Shown here: positions 7,571 through 16,324 of the stretch, one piece after another
Position numbering within the stretch: position 1 is the stretch's first letter
Layout: each line of letters begins with the position of its first letter
Source: Bacilli bacterium
GTDB lineage: Bacteria > Bacillota_I > Bacilli_A > RF39 > UBA660
Length of the DNA stretch: 43,821 bases
Assembly (NCBI GenBank): GCA_017472015.1
Contig: JAFURC010000024.1
Location: forward strand, 1 to 43,821
Direction of reading: 5' to 3'
Notes under the pieces: model-generated
Seen by the model: the letters and a program-made list of their open reading frames with translations, nothing else
What the model was told of the DNA's origin: nothing
Databases searched by the model: none
Program-made: the position numbers and the translations under genes

Positions 7571-8680
7571 TTACAATATATACCATAATTTTTGATTATC
7601 TTTTCTTACCTCTTTAATTATTCCACCACCAAGACAAATATCTCCTAAATAAAGAACACAGGCTTGTCCAGGAGTAACAGCTTTTACATCTTTATAGTGA
7701 ACAATTATTTCACCATTATCTAAGTATTCAATTTTAACATTAATATCTTTTTGGCGATAACGAAACTTTGCTGTTGCTTCATTTGGTCTTAGATCACTTA
7801 TGAAATTCATATCTTCAACTAAACAACTATCACTTTTTAAATATTCATTATCTTCCCCAAAGGCAATATATAAAACATTTTTTTCTAAGTTTTTCCCAAC
7901 TACAAACATTTTATCTAAGTTACCCCCGATATTAAGCCCTTTTCTTTGCCCTATCGTATAATACATAAGTCCTTGATGACGACCAACAATTTCTTTAGTA
8001 TCAATATCTACTACATCACCTGGCTTGTTAGGTAAATAATTAGTTAAAAATTCTTTGAAATTTCTTTCTCCAATAAAACATATTCCTGTTGAATCTTTCT
8101 TTTTAGCGGTAATTAAGTCATATTCTAATGCAATTTTTCTTACCTCATCTTTTTTTATATCCCCAACTGGAAATAAAACATTCTCAAGTTGGTCTTTAGA
8201 TAATTGTGATAAGAAATAAGTTTGATCTTTATTATCATCAACACCTCTTAAAAGTTCTCTATCTTTTATTCTTGCATAATGTCCAGTTGCAATATAATCA
8301 GCCCCAAGTTTTTTAGCTTCTTTTATAAAAAAATCAAATTTTATATATTTATTACACATAATATCTGGGTTTGGAGTTCTTCCTTTTTTTAATTCATCCA
8401 AGAAATATGTAAATACAAAGTCCCAATATTCTTTAACAAAATCTACTCTATGAAGAGGAATATTTAATTTATCACAAACCATTTTAGCATCATTATAATC
8501 ACTTTCTTGAGGACAAATTGGTTTATCTAAATTAGGATTCCCTAAATAATCATTATTTATACTACTGTCCCAATTACGCATAAATAAGCCAATTACTTCA
8601 TAACCTTGTTGTTTTAAAAGAATAGCAGCAACACTTGAATCTACTCCACCAGACATTCCTATAACAACTTTTTTTCCCAT
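7571..8680 (-). CDS. mnmA: tRNA-specific 2-thiouridylase MnmA
   Basis: A 369-residue cytoplasmic enzyme that thiolates U34 of the Lys, Glu and Gln tRNAs, using ATP and a persulfide sulfur donor. The N-terminal PP-loop is GMSGGVDSS (8-16). The two catalytic cysteines are visible: Cys109 in NPDIMCNKYIKF and Cys201 in STGICFIGER. The Gln-rich recognition loop GQRKGL (about 245) and the C-terminal beta-barrel with TPGQACVLYLGD are present. Length is normal for the family. It lies 38 bp downstream of the spoIIM-like gene. No terminator was seen after it before the HTH promoter. Confidence 0.97.
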   Translation of the reverse strand: MGKKVVIGMSGGVDSSVAAILLKQQGYEVIGLFMRNWDSSINNDYLGNPNLDKPICPQESDYNDAKMVCDKLNIPLHRVDFVKEYWDFVFTYFLDELKKGRTPNPDIMCNKYIKFDFFIKEAKKLGADYIATGHYARIKDRELLRGVDDNKDQTYFLSQLSKDQLENVLFPVGDIKKDEVRKIALEYDLITAKKKDSTGICFIGERNFKEFLTNYLPNKPGDVVDIDTKEIVGRHQGLMYYTIGQRKGLNIGGNLDKMFVVGKNLEKNVLYIAFGEDNEYLKSDSCLVEDMNFISDLRPNEATAKFRYRQKDINVKIEYLDNGEIIVHYKDVKAVTPGQACVLYLGDICLGGGIIKEVRKDNQKLWYIL

Positions 8681-8718
8681 ATAATATCACCACATTTACT
8701 AAACATGAATATTATACA

Positions 8719-9348
8719 TCAAATAATCAAAAAAGTAAAAACTTTCATGATAAAATCATAAAAAAAAGTTTCATATAAAGAAGAAATTAATAAAACTATA
8801 AAAGAAAATGCTAAAACTTTAAAATATTTCTTCATAAACTCTTTAGAATTGAAATTTTTATGCATAAATAACGACTTAAATAATCTAATTGATAATAAAA
8901 TTCCATAAAAAGATAATAATATATATATAATCAAATTTATAATTTGATGAGGAAATAAATATAAAATACCAAATATAATTCCCTTGAAACTATAAATATT
9001 AATAATTATCCCAATTGAAAAACCTAATATAAAACTTTTAAAATATAAAATAAAGATATTTAAAATAATACCAATAATGGATAAAGAAAATATAAATAAT
9101 AAAATCATATAAAAATAATTAACTAAAGTATTATTTAAAAAATTATTAAAATAATTAATTTCTTCACCATTTTTTAAATTAATAAAGTAAGTTTTAACTA
9201 TTTCTGTTATTTCTTTTTGATCATTATAACTTAAAATGTTTGAACATATTATTCCTGTGATAAAACCAATAATAACTATTGTTATTAAAAACATATACTT
9301 GTACTTATTTTTCTTGAATTCTTCTTTAAATATTTTTTTCTTATTCAT
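8719..9348 (-). CDS. spoIIM: SpoIIM-like membrane protein (stage II sporulation protein M family)
   Basis: A 209-residue polytopic membrane protein with about five hydrophobic segments and the SpoIIM layout. A cytosolic basic N terminus leads to a first TM (about 18-40, then GIICSNIL), a large extracytoplasmic loop, then three to four closely packed TMs including ILYLFPHQIINLIIY. That P-H-x2-[IL] element is typical of SpoIIM. In spore formers SpoIIM anchors the SpoIIP-SpoIID peptidoglycan-remodelling complex during engulfment. The start is the ATG at 9346-9348, with GGGAG six bases upstream, rather than the frame start at 9375. The gene ends with TGA. Its probable partner SpoIIP is encoded at 23285-24172. 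Some non-spore-formers also keep SpoIIM homologues. Confidence 0.82.
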   Translation of the reverse strand: MNKKKIFKEEFKKNKYKYMFLITIVIIGFITGIICSNILSYNDQKEITEIVKTYFINLKNGEEINYFNNFLNNTLVNYFYMILLFIFSLSIIGIILNIFILYFKSFILGFSIGIIINIYSFKGIIFGILYLFPHQIINLIIYILLSFYGILLSIRLFKSLFMHKNFNSKEFMKKYFKVLAFSFIVLLISSLYETFFYDFIMKVFTFLII

Positions 9349-9383
9349 AGTATTCTCCCATAAAATAATACTCACGAAAAAGA

Positions 9384-9411
9384 AAAAAAGTACTTTTTTA
9401 AATACTTTTTT
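9384..9411 (-). terminator. Terminator after rseP
   Basis: Nine-pair stem AAAAAAGTA/TACTTTTTT (9384-9392 with 9403-9411) with a 10-base loop. It runs into T residues on the minus strand just after the rseP stop codon. It separates cdsA-rseP from the spoIIM-mnmA genes. Confidence 0.75.
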
Positions 9412-10480
9412 AAAATAATCTTAAGATATCATTAAATGTTACATAAATAAGTAAAGCGATAAGTAAGAAAAATCCGATATTATGAATTAAATTTTCGGTT
9501 TCTGCTTTAACCGGGCTTCCTTTGATTTTTTCAATTATTAAGAATAAGATTCTTCCTCCATCGAAGGCTGGGAATGGAATTAAATTCATGATACCAACAT
9601 TGACACTTAATAAGGCAATTAGATTAATTACACTATACCAACCAGCACTTCTAGTTTGATCAACTGCTGTATAAATACCAACTGGTCCTGATAATTGACT
9701 AACACTAACTCCACCTATAAATAATTCTTTAAGTGTTACAAATACTTGTCTTGCAATCGCATAGGATTTAGTAAAACCATATTTAATTGATCTAATAAAT
9801 CCTCTTTCAAGAGTATTATTGTATTGGAAACCAAATCCATATTTTTTTTCTTCTTTTTCTTTACCTGTTAAAGGTTCTACTTCATATTCAAATATTTTCC
9901 CGTCACGTTCGATTTCAAATTTCGTTTTAGAATCTCCTGCAAGAGTTACATAAAGTTGAACATCATCAATAGTTTTCGTTTTTTTACCATTGATACTAAC
10001 AATTTTATCTCCACTTTCTACACCGGCTAAAGCCATAGGTGATCCTTCAATTACATTCGGAATATTTGTTGATAAATCCGGACTTCCAAAGATGAATCCA
10101 GATAACATCAATATTAAAATTGCTAAAATAAAGTTATTCCCAGCACCAAAGAACATGACTAAAAATCTTTGCCAAACAGGCTTTGATTGCATTAAATTTT
10201 CTTTTTTAACTTTTTCATCTTCTTCAAGACCTTCTCCTGCAAGTTGAACAAACCCACCAACTGGAATTGCTCTTATACAGTAAATTGTTTCACTAACTTT
10301 CTTTTTTTCTTTAATACGTTTTTTTCGCCATTTTTCATTATTCCAAATAACTGGTCCCATTCCAATCGAAAATTCATAAACATGGATTTTAAACATCTTC
10401 GCAAATATAAAATGTCCAAATTCATGAACTAAAACAATAAGTCCTAAAATTAAAATAAAATATATAATTGATATTATCAT
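9410..10480 (-). CDS. rseP: RseP/RasP site-2 zinc metalloprotease
   Basis: A 356-residue intramembrane M50 protease that clips anti-sigma factors and leftover signal peptides in the membrane. The zinc-binding HEFGH is in the first TM (about 19-23), and the third ligand is in NLIPFPAFDGGRILF near the C terminus (about 305-318). A PDZ domain lies between (about 115-205, with GVESGDKIVSINGK). Four TMs are expected. Two adjacent ATGs are possible; the second (10478-10480) lies five bases after AGGAGG and is preferred to the first, which is only two bases away. The gene starts 9 bp after cdsA, the standard order in Firmicutes, and they share a promoter. Confidence 0.97.
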   Translation of the reverse strand: MIISIIYFILILGLIVLVHEFGHFIFAKMFKIHVYEFSIGMGPVIWNNEKWRKKRIKEKKKVSETIYCIRAIPVGGFVQLAGEGLEEDEKVKKENLMQSKPVWQRFLVMFFGAGNNFILAILILMLSGFIFGSPDLSTNIPNVIEGSPMALAGVESGDKIVSINGKKTKTIDDVQLYVTLAGDSKTKFEIERDGKIFEYEVEPLTGKEKEEKKYGFGFQYNNTLERGFIRSIKYGFTKSYAIARQVFVTLKELFIGGVSVSQLSGPVGIYTAVDQTRSAGWYSVINLIALLSVNVGIMNLIPFPAFDGGRILFLIIEKIKGSPVKAETENLIHNIGFFLLIALLIYVTFNDILRLF

Positions 10481-10489
10481 CATTTCCTC

Positions 10490-11278
10490 CTAAATTAAAT
10501 TACTAATAAGTATATATGTCATGATAACAAAGATAATGCTATCAAGTCTATCAAGTATTCCTCCATGTCCTGGTATTAAATTACTAAAATCTTTTATTTT
10601 TTCATGTCGTTTAATATTTGATTTAACTAAATCGCCAAATTGTCCAATAATGGTTAAAAATAAAGTTATAACTATTGTTAATAAAATATTTGTATTGTTA
10701 ATTACTAAAATATAAAATAAACTAGCAAACACACATCCAAATAAACTTCCCCCAATACATCCTTCAATTGTTTTATTAGGAGATATCTTGGGAGCAACTT
10801 TTCTTTTTCCAAATTTTTTCCCTACAAAAAGGGCAAATGAATCAGTAATAGTTGTAATTAAAAATAAGTAAATCATTAAGTATAAACTTATATTTCTAAT
10901 ATAGATAAAATTATTAAAACTAATTCCTAAAAATAAAGTCATACCTATTAAAGAAAAAGCATCTTTATAATTATATTTTTCTTGATCATTAATAACTACT
11001 AAACTAGTTAAATAAACTAAAAACATTGAAAATAAAATTCGAAAATCAAAATTAATTAAATAATTTGTATTTAAGTAATTATATAAAACAAGATATCCAA
11101 CAAATAAATATGTAATTATTTTAATTAAATTTGGTAGTTTAGGTTTTAATTTTAATAATTCATAAGTTGCCATTAATGATAAAACTAATGTAAATATATA
11201 AAAGGGATAAGAGCCAATTATTAAAATTGGTACAAATATAATTAACATAATTATAGCACTAATAATTCTTTCTTTCAT
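10490..11278 (-). CDS. cdsA: Phosphatidate cytidylyltransferase CdsA
   Basis: A 262-residue integral membrane enzyme that makes CDP-diacylglycerol from CTP and phosphatidate, the entry point to phosphatidylglycerol and thus lipoteichoic acid. It has seven to eight TMs. The family signature is clear near the C terminus: SNIKRHEKIKDFSNLIPGHG followed by GILDRLDS, including the conserved K-D, HGG and D-R-x3-D. The middle cytosolic motif SPNKTIEG is also present. It is the first gene of a cdsA-rseP operon. In many Bacilli uppS precedes it; here the upstream neighbour is rpmA, with its own terminator in between. Confidence 0.97.
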   Translation of the reverse strand: MKERIISAIIMLIIFVPILIIGSYPFYIFTLVLSLMATYELLKLKPKLPNLIKIITYLFVGYLVLYNYLNTNYLINFDFRILFSMFLVYLTSLVVINDQEKYNYKDAFSLIGMTLFLGISFNNFIYIRNISLYLMIYLFLITTITDSFALFVGKKFGKRKVAPKISPNKTIEGCIGGSLFGCVFASLFYILVINNTNILLTIVITLFLTIIGQFGDLVKSNIKRHEKIKDFSNLIPGHGGILDRLDSIIFVIMTYILISNLI

Positions 11279-11307
11279 ATCGCCTCCAATTATTCTTGTA
11301 TAATTAA

Positions 11308-11336
11308 ATTATACTCTCAAGAAGCGAAAATAGCAA
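11308..11336 (-). promoter_or_regulatory. Promoter of cdsA-rseP
   Basis: On the minus strand a -35 TTGCTA (11331-11336), a 17-bp spacer and a perfect -10 TATAAT (11308-11313). The -35 abuts the T tract of the rpmA terminator. Confidence 0.7.
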
Positions 11337-11337
11337 G

Positions 11338-11360
11338 AAAAAAAAGAGTATTTCTACTCT
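11338..11360 (-). terminator. Terminator of the rplU-prp-rpmA operon
   Basis: Six-pair stem AGAGTA/TACTCT closed by a GAAA tetraloop (11345-11360), followed by an eight-base T tract on the minus strand. The rpmA stop codon lies at the stem's 5' arm and loop. Confidence 0.85.
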
Positions 11361-11635
11361 CCGTAAACACTAGCAACTGTACGAGAACCTTTATGTTCAA
11401 ATTTTAAAGTTCCTGAAATTGTTGCAAATAAAGTATCATCTGATCCTTTTTTAACATTAGTACCTGGATGAACTTTTGTTCCTCTTTGACGATAAATAAT
11501 TGATCCAGCTGTAATGAATTCTCCATCACTTGCTTTAGCACCTAATCTACGTCCTGCTGAATCACGACCATTTGTAGAAGAACCTTGTCCTTTTTTGTGA
11601 GCAAATAATTGAATATTTAATTCTAATTTCATCAT
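11354..11635 (-). CDS. rpmA: 50S ribosomal protein L27, with Prp-cleaved N-terminal extension
   Basis: A 93-residue ribosomal protein near the peptidyl-transferase centre. The N terminus has the Firmicutes-type extension ending LNIQLFA, followed by the mature start [20 protein letters not shown]. In Firmicutes this extension must be removed by the protease Prp for ribosome assembly. The prp gene is immediately upstream, which supports processing here. The L27 core GxxIxRQRG-TKxHPGxNV is intact. It is last in the rplU-prp-rpmA operon, two bases after the prp stop. Confidence 0.98.
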   Translation of the reverse strand: MMKLELNIQLFAHKKGQGSSTNGRDSAGRRLGAKASDGEFITAGSIIYRQRGTKVHPGTNVKKGSDDTLFATISGTLKFEHKGSRTVASVYGE

Positions 11636-11637
11636 CT

Positions 11638-11934
11638 TTAAACACCTTCCTTTATTTGAATATTTTTGGGATAATCATTACTTAATTTAGTTAATAACTC
11701 AATCATATTATCAATTAACTTCGAAGTAACATTATCATTTTTTTTTATTTCAAGTATAATTCCATCTTTATTTTGTTTATAACTAATAGCATTAGGATCG
11801 ATTGATATAATTCCATTAATAGTTGTAATTATAATACTACTAACAGCACTACATACAATATCTTTACCATAGCTATCATATAAAGCATGTCCTGTAACTT
11901 GAATTTTACTACCTTCTCTTGTAACAAGAATCAT
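11638..11934 (-). CDS. prp: Ribosomal-processing cysteine protease Prp
   Basis: A 98-residue cysteine protease (older name YsxB) that removes the N-terminal extension of L27. The family motif [18 protein letters not shown] is present with catalytic His16 and Cys28. It is encoded between rplU and rpmA, its standard position in Firmicutes. It begins 3 bp after rplU and ends 2 bp before rpmA. Confidence 0.97.
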   Translation of the reverse strand: MILVTREGSKIQVTGHALYDSYGKDIVCSAVSSIIITTINGIISIDPNAISYKQNKDGIILEIKKNDNVTSKLIDNMIELLTKLSNDYPKNIQIKEGV

Positions 11935-11937
11935 ATC

Positions 11938-12237
11938 TTAACCAATTTTTTTAATTTCAACTTTAGTGTATGGTTGTCTATGTCCTTGTTTCTTTCTTGT
12001 TGAGGTTGTGTTAGGTTTATATTTAAAGATTTTAATTTTAGAACCTTTACCGTGTTTTACGATAACACCTTCAACAGTAGCACCTTTAATAGTTGGATTT
12101 CCAAGAGTTTTATCTAACATTAATACTTCATCAAATGTAACTTTATCACCTTCAGCTCCATTTAATTTTTCAACATAGATAATACTTCCTTCTTCAACAT
12201 AGTATTGTTTACCACCTGTTTTAATAACTGCTTTCAT
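11938..12237 (-). CDS. rplU: 50S ribosomal protein L21
   Basis: A 99-residue 23S-rRNA-binding protein with the complete L21 fold: MKAVIKTGGKQYYVEEG at the start, KIKIFKYKPNTTSTRKKQGH in the RNA-binding loop and RQPYTKVEI at the end. It is first in the rplU-prp-rpmA operon and is preceded by a structured leader of about 95 nt. AGGAGG lies just upstream of the ATG. Confidence 0.98.
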   Translation of the reverse strand: MKAVIKTGGKQYYVEEGSIIYVEKLNGAEGDKVTFDEVLMLDKTLGNPTIKGATVEGVIVKHGKGSKIKIFKYKPNTTSTRKKQGHRQPYTKVEIKKIG

Positions 12238-12332
12238 ATTTCCTCCTTTTATTACTAGACTCGCTTTTTAAGGTACAAATAAATTGTTTTTTTTAACCTT
12301 TTCAATGCGGTTTGAGCTAGAGGCTTCAAACA
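12238..12332 (-). promoter_or_regulatory. Structured 5' leader of rplU (L21-leader-like)
   Basis: The predicted transcript contains hairpin UUUG-A-AGC/GCU-CAAA (12311-12330, one bulged A, CUCUA loop). It continues with AACCGCAUUGA and then a possible second stem AAGGU/ACCUU around 12270-12300. Firmicutes rplU operons often carry an L21 leader RNA of this size thought to mediate autoregulation by L21. Matching to that family is from memory of its general form, so it is tentative. Confidence 0.5.
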
Positions 12333-12338
12333 TATAAG

Positions 12339-12367
12339 ATTTTAACATAAAAAGTCCTATAAGTCAA
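12339..12367 (-). promoter_or_regulatory. Promoter of rplU-prp-rpmA
   Basis: On the minus strand a -35 TTGACT (12362-12367), a 17-bp spacer and -10 TAAAAT (12339-12344). Expected start near 12332. It sits right after the end of the HNH gene, with no clear terminator between. Confidence 0.85.
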
Positions 12368-12414
12368 ACAAAATTTGCATATTCAAACCACATTTACTAA
12401 TCTATTTTTATTAT

Positions 12415-13152
12415 CTAATTTACTTCTTCATTAGTTTTGTATTTTTCTAATTCTTCTTCCGTTATATATGTATTTAAAATACTACCTTCATATTTTTTTA
12501 ATTCATTCGGTACTTTTGCTTCATCTAAAATAAGAAAATTATCAGGAATTGGTTCTTCTAATTGAATATAAGGATTATAAATGGTTATAATAGGTAGATG
12601 AATTTCTGTATAATAATAAAGTAAATTTTGTAAGATAAAATAAAATTGTAATTCCCACATATCATGATCAAAAGCCCCATTTTCTAAACGATGCCCATCA
12701 ATATCTAAATATAATGCTCTCTTTCTATTGGCTGCTTTTTTCTGAGCTTCTCTAGTTAATTCAATTAAGGCATTAGCAGCATCATTAAAATTTTCATTTT
12801 CAAAAACTACATGATATATTGCTGCCATTGGTTCGTTACTAGATTTAGCAAGTGGTAAAACTTTAATTTTTTCATATATATAATGACGTTCAATTATTTT
12901 GATTTTTTTATTTTCTAAAACTGTTTGATACCATAAATCTCGTAATTCCTTTAATTGTTTTCTAAGAGTGGGATTATCTCCAAATATGTTATGACAATAA
13001 CTACAAAGGGCAACAGCATTATCAATTGTATCTGGACCATTTTCTTTTTGAGGTTTTATGTGATGAATATCAACAAATGGTCTGTGACAAATTACACATC
13101 TTCCATCTGATTTCATTCTTACTTCTTTTTTTAAATTTTCTGAAAATGCCAT
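12415..13152 (-). CDS. HNH endonuclease-domain protein, role unknown
   Basis: A 245-residue protein with an N-terminal HNH nuclease module. Cys19-x2-Cys22 and Cys50-x2-Cys53-His54 form a zinc knuckle around the catalytic IHHIKP (His30, His31) and Asn45 (DTIDNAVALCSYCH). The rest (about 70-245) is a mixed alpha/beta region that I do not recognise, with MAAIYHVVFENENFNDAAN and a short acidic end. There is no signal peptide or TM. It follows guaA by 24 bp in the same direction, so it may be cotranscribed with the GMP synthesis genes. It could be a restriction-like defence nuclease, a homing-type relic or a repair enzyme; sequence alone does not decide. Confidence 0.85.
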   Translation of the reverse strand: MAFSENLKKEVRMKSDGRCVICHRPFVDIHHIKPQKENGPDTIDNAVALCSYCHNIFGDNPTLRKQLKELRDLWYQTVLENKKIKIIERHYIYEKIKVLPLAKSSNEPMAAIYHVVFENENFNDAANALIELTREAQKKAANRKRALYLDIDGHRLENGAFDHDMWELQFYFILQNLLYYYTEIHLPIITIYNPYIQLEEPIPDNFLILDEAKVPNELKKYEGSILNTYITEEELEKYKTNEEVN

Positions 13153-13176
13153 TTTTTCACACCACCTTAAAATATT

Positions 13177-14709
13177 TTATTCCCACTCAATTGTTGCTGG
13201 TGGTTTTGAGGTAATATCGTAAACAATTCGGTTAATATGCCCTACTTCATTAACAATTCGCTTTGATATTGTTTCTAAAATATCGTATGGAATTTTTGAG
13301 AATTTCGCAGTCATGAAATCATCAGTTTCAACTGCTCTTAATGCTAGTAGATAGTCATAAGTTCTTTCATCTCCCATTACCCCAACTGATTTGATATTAG
13401 TTAAAACAGCAAAATATTGATTAATGTCTTTATCTAAATTATTATTCTGGATTTCTTCACGTAGAATATAATCAGCTTCTTTTAAAATGTTTAGTTTTTC
13501 TTCTGTGATATCTCCAATTATTCGAATAGCAAGTCCTGGTCCTGGGAAAGGTTGCCTATTAACTAAATCGAAACTTAAACCAAGTTCAATTCCCACTTTC
13601 CTTACTTCATCTTTAAATAAATCACGAAGAGGTTCAATTATTTCTTTAAAATCAACATGAGCTGGTAATCCTCCTACGTTATGATGACTTTTAATAACCG
13701 AACTTTTACCAAGACCTGATTCAATTACATCAGGATAAATGGTTCCTTGAACTAAGTAATCAACTACTCCAAGTTTTTTAGCTTCACTTTCAAATACTCT
13801 TATAAATTCTTCTCCGATAATTTTTCTTTTCTTTTCTGGATCAGTTACACCTTTTAATTTTTCTAGAAACCTGTCTTTTGCATCAACTTTTATAAAGTTT
13901 ACATCACTTCGGTTAGCAAAATTTTTTAAAACTTCCTCTACTTCACCTTTTCTTAGTAATCCATGATCAACAAATATACAAGTTAAATTAGAGCCCACAG
14001 CTTTTGCTAACATTGAGGCAGCAACTGAAGAATCAACTCCACCTGATAAGGCACATAAAACTTTTTTATCACCGATTTTTTCTTTTAATTCTTCGATTTT
14101 TTGCTTAGCAAATTCTTTCATTTGCCATAAACCTTTTGTATTACAAATGTTTTTAACAAAATTTTCAATTATTTTATCGCCATCAACTGTATGATTTACT
14201 TCAGGATGAAATTGGACACCATAAAAATTCTTTTCTTTATTTTCAAATCCAGCAATTTGACAAGATTTCGTACTAGTAATTACTTCGAAATTATTTGGTA
14301 ATTCAGAAACATAATCAGTATGACTCATTAAACAAATGTTTTTCGAATTCAAACCTTGAAATAATCGGGATTTGGTATTTAAATCTACTTCCATTTCTCC
14401 GTATTCGCGAAAACTTGCTCGTTTAACAACCCCTCCTAATGAGTCAGCCATAAATTGCATTCCATAACAAATTCCAAGAATAGGAATTCCTAGTTTAAAA
14501 ATTTCTATATCACATTTTGGAGCATCTTCCGTGTAAATACTAGCGGGACCACCAGTAAAAATTATCCCTTTAGGATTAAATTCTTTAATTTTTTCGATAC
14601 TGATTGTATAAGGGTGAACCTCGCTATAAACATTTTTTTCGCGAACACGTCTAGCGATTAATTGATTATATTGTCCACCAAAATCAATAATTAATATTTT
14701 CTCTTCCAT
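13177..14709 (-). CDS. guaA: GMP synthase (glutamine-hydrolysing)
   Basis: A 510-residue enzyme that converts XMP to GMP using glutamine and ATP, the second step after GuaB. It has a class I glutamine amidotransferase domain (1-190) with nucleophile Cys81 in GICYGMQ and the catalytic His in QFHPEVNHT. The ATP pyrophosphatase domain has LSGGVDSS (about 220), and the dimerisation domain ends PPATIEWE, the family C terminus. The frame opens with a TTG at 14724 inside guaB, but the ATG at 14707-14709 with AGGTG four bases upstream and the normal [20 protein letters not shown] start is preferred. It begins 7 bp after the guaB stop. Confidence 0.98.
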   Translation of the reverse strand: MEEKILIIDFGGQYNQLIARRVREKNVYSEVHPYTISIEKIKEFNPKGIIFTGGPASIYTEDAPKCDIEIFKLGIPILGICYGMQFMADSLGGVVKRASFREYGEMEVDLNTKSRLFQGLNSKNICLMSHTDYVSELPNNFEVITSTKSCQIAGFENKEKNFYGVQFHPEVNHTVDGDKIIENFVKNICNTKGLWQMKEFAKQKIEELKEKIGDKKVLCALSGGVDSSVAASMLAKAVGSNLTCIFVDHGLLRKGEVEEVLKNFANRSDVNFIKVDAKDRFLEKLKGVTDPEKKRKIIGEEFIRVFESEAKKLGVVDYLVQGTIYPDVIESGLGKSSVIKSHHNVGGLPAHVDFKEIIEPLRDLFKDEVRKVGIELGLSFDLVNRQPFPGPGLAIRIIGDITEEKLNILKEADYILREEIQNNNLDKDINQYFAVLTNIKSVGVMGDERTYDYLLALRAVETDDFMTAKFSKIPYDILETISKRIVNEVGHINRIVYDITSKPPATIEWE

Positions 14710-14716
14710 TTTGCAC

Positions 14717-16213
14717 CTATTCAATATCTTTAGTCATAACATCATGGGCTCCACCTTCGCGAATACTAACCCCTGATACCATGGTTAATCTTGCTTTTTT
14801 ATGTAATTCCCCAATTGTAACTGAACCACAATTACACATTGTTGATTTAATCTTTTCAAGAGTTACATTTAAGTTTTCTTTTAAAGTTCCGGCATAAGGA
14901 ATATAAGAATCAACTCCCTCTTCAAAAGTAAGTTTAGTTTTATTTCCGCCTAAATCATATCTTTGCCAATTTCTTGCTCTATTTGATCCTTCTCCCCAAT
15001 ATTCTTTATAGAATGATCCGTTTTTCTTAACTATCTTAGTTGGACTTTCATCAAATCTTGCAAAGTATCTTCCCATCATAACAAAGTCTGCTCCCATTGC
15101 AAGGGCTAAAGTTATATGGTAATCGTGAACGATTCCTCCATCTGAACAAATTGGAATATAAATACCCGTTTCCTCGTAATATTCATCTCTTGCTTCACAT
15201 ACATCCATCAAAGCACTTGCTTGTCCACGACCAATTCCTTTAGTTTCACGAGTTATACAAATTGATCCTCCGCCAACACCTACTTTAATAAAGTCTGCAC
15301 CAGATCTAGCTAAATATCTAAATCCTTCTTTATCAACAACATTACCAGCTCCAATTTTAACACTGTCACCATAAGTATTTCTAACAAAATCAATCGTTTC
15401 TTTTTGCCAAACAGAATAACCATCACTTGAATCAATACATAAAACATCAACGCCAGCCTCAACTAAAGCCGGAATTCTTTCTTTAAAGTCTCTTGTATTA
15501 ATACCAGCTCCAACTACATAACGTTTTTCACTATCTAAAAGAGAATTAGCGTTATTTTTTCTATCATCATAATCTTTTCTAAATACTAAATATTTTAAAT
15601 TATCCTCTTTATCTAAAATTGGTAAACAACTAATTTTGTTATCCCAAATCATATCATTAGCTTCTTTTAATGTAATTCCTTCAAGAGCATAAATTAAATC
15701 TTCTTTTTTAGTCATAAAATTATCAATTGTACTATCTAAACTATCTCTAGATAATCGATAATCTTTATCGGTTACAAGTCCTAAAAATTTCCCACTACAA
15801 GTCCCATCACTTGTTATCATAACTGTTGAATGTCCAGTCTTTTCTACTAAACTAACAACCTCTTTTAAAGTAGCATTTGGCATTACATTAGAATCACTTA
15901 TAACAAACCCTGCTTTACTTTTTTTAACAGTTCTAACCATTTCTGCCTGTGATTCTATACTTTGAGAGCCAAAAATAAATGAAACTCCCCCTTCTCTTGC
16001 AAGACCAATTGCCATATTAACACCAGAAACTGATTGCATTATAGCTGATACCATTGGTACATTTAAACTAATACTTGGGGTTTCATCTTTTTTAAATTTA
16101 ACAAGTGGTGTTTTTAAACTAACGTTTTCAGGTACACACTCCTTAGTCGTTAAATTCGGTAATAACAAAAACTCACTAAATGTTCTTGATATATCTGGTA
16201 ATATTTTACTCAT
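14717..16213 (-). CDS. guaB: IMP dehydrogenase, Tritrichomonas-foetus-like type
   Basis: A 498-residue enzyme that oxidises IMP to XMP with NAD+, the rate-setting step of guanine nucleotide synthesis. It is a TIM barrel with an inserted CBS region (about 105-220). The catalytic loop is [18 protein letters not shown] with Cys319. The Arg-Tyr dyad on the flap is NWQRYDLGG with Arg418 and Tyr419. Usual bacterial IMPDHs read GPGSICTTR in this loop; the form seen here, plus [13 protein letters not shown] and STMCNCG, closely resembles the protozoan T. foetus enzyme, whose key residues carry the same numbers. It is first in guaB-guaA with a consensus promoter. No guanine riboswitch is visible in its roughly 22-nt leader. 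Confidence 0.96.
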   Translation of the reverse strand: MSKILPDISRTFSEFLLLPNLTTKECVPENVSLKTPLVKFKKDETPSISLNVPMVSAIMQSVSGVNMAIGLAREGGVSFIFGSQSIESQAEMVRTVKKSKAGFVISDSNVMPNATLKEVVSLVEKTGHSTVMITSDGTCSGKFLGLVTDKDYRLSRDSLDSTIDNFMTKKEDLIYALEGITLKEANDMIWDNKISCLPILDKEDNLKYLVFRKDYDDRKNNANSLLDSEKRYVVGAGINTRDFKERIPALVEAGVDVLCIDSSDGYSVWQKETIDFVRNTYGDSVKIGAGNVVDKEGFRYLARSGADFIKVGVGGGSICITRETKGIGRGQASALMDVCEARDEYYEETGIYIPICSDGGIVHDYHITLALAMGADFVMMGRYFARFDESPTKIVKKNGSFYKEYWGEGSNRARNWQRYDLGGNKTKLTFEEGVDSYIPYAGTLKENLNVTLEKIKSTMCNCGSVTIGELHKKARLTMVSGVSIREGGAHDVMTKDIE

Positions 16214-16241
16214 AATTCTCCTCCTATAAAATATTTACCCT

Positions 16242-16270
16242 ATTATATATTGATTCAAATTTTTTATCAA
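16242..16270 (-). promoter_or_regulatory. Promoter of guaB-guaA
   Basis: On the minus strand a -35 TTGATA (16265-16270), a 17-bp spacer and a perfect -10 TATAAT (16242-16247). The leader to the guaB ATG is only about 22 nt and includes AGGAGG. Confidence 0.85.
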
Positions 16271-16297
16271 TAGATTTAAGAAATTTTTCTATTAAAA

Positions 16298-16323
16298 AAA
16301 ACTAGATTTTAAAACCTAGTTTT
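16298..16323 (-). terminator. Terminator of the nusB-xse cluster
   Basis: Eight-pair stem AAAACTAG/CTAGTTTT (16298-16305 with 16316-16323), with further T on the minus strand. It starts directly after the stop codon of the 16325-17128 gene. Confidence 0.85.
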
Positions 16324-16324
16324 A

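Noticed and set aside
16214..16241. Guanine/xanthine riboswitch before guaB
   Set aside because: The promoter leaves only about 22 nt of leader, too short for any purine aptamer.
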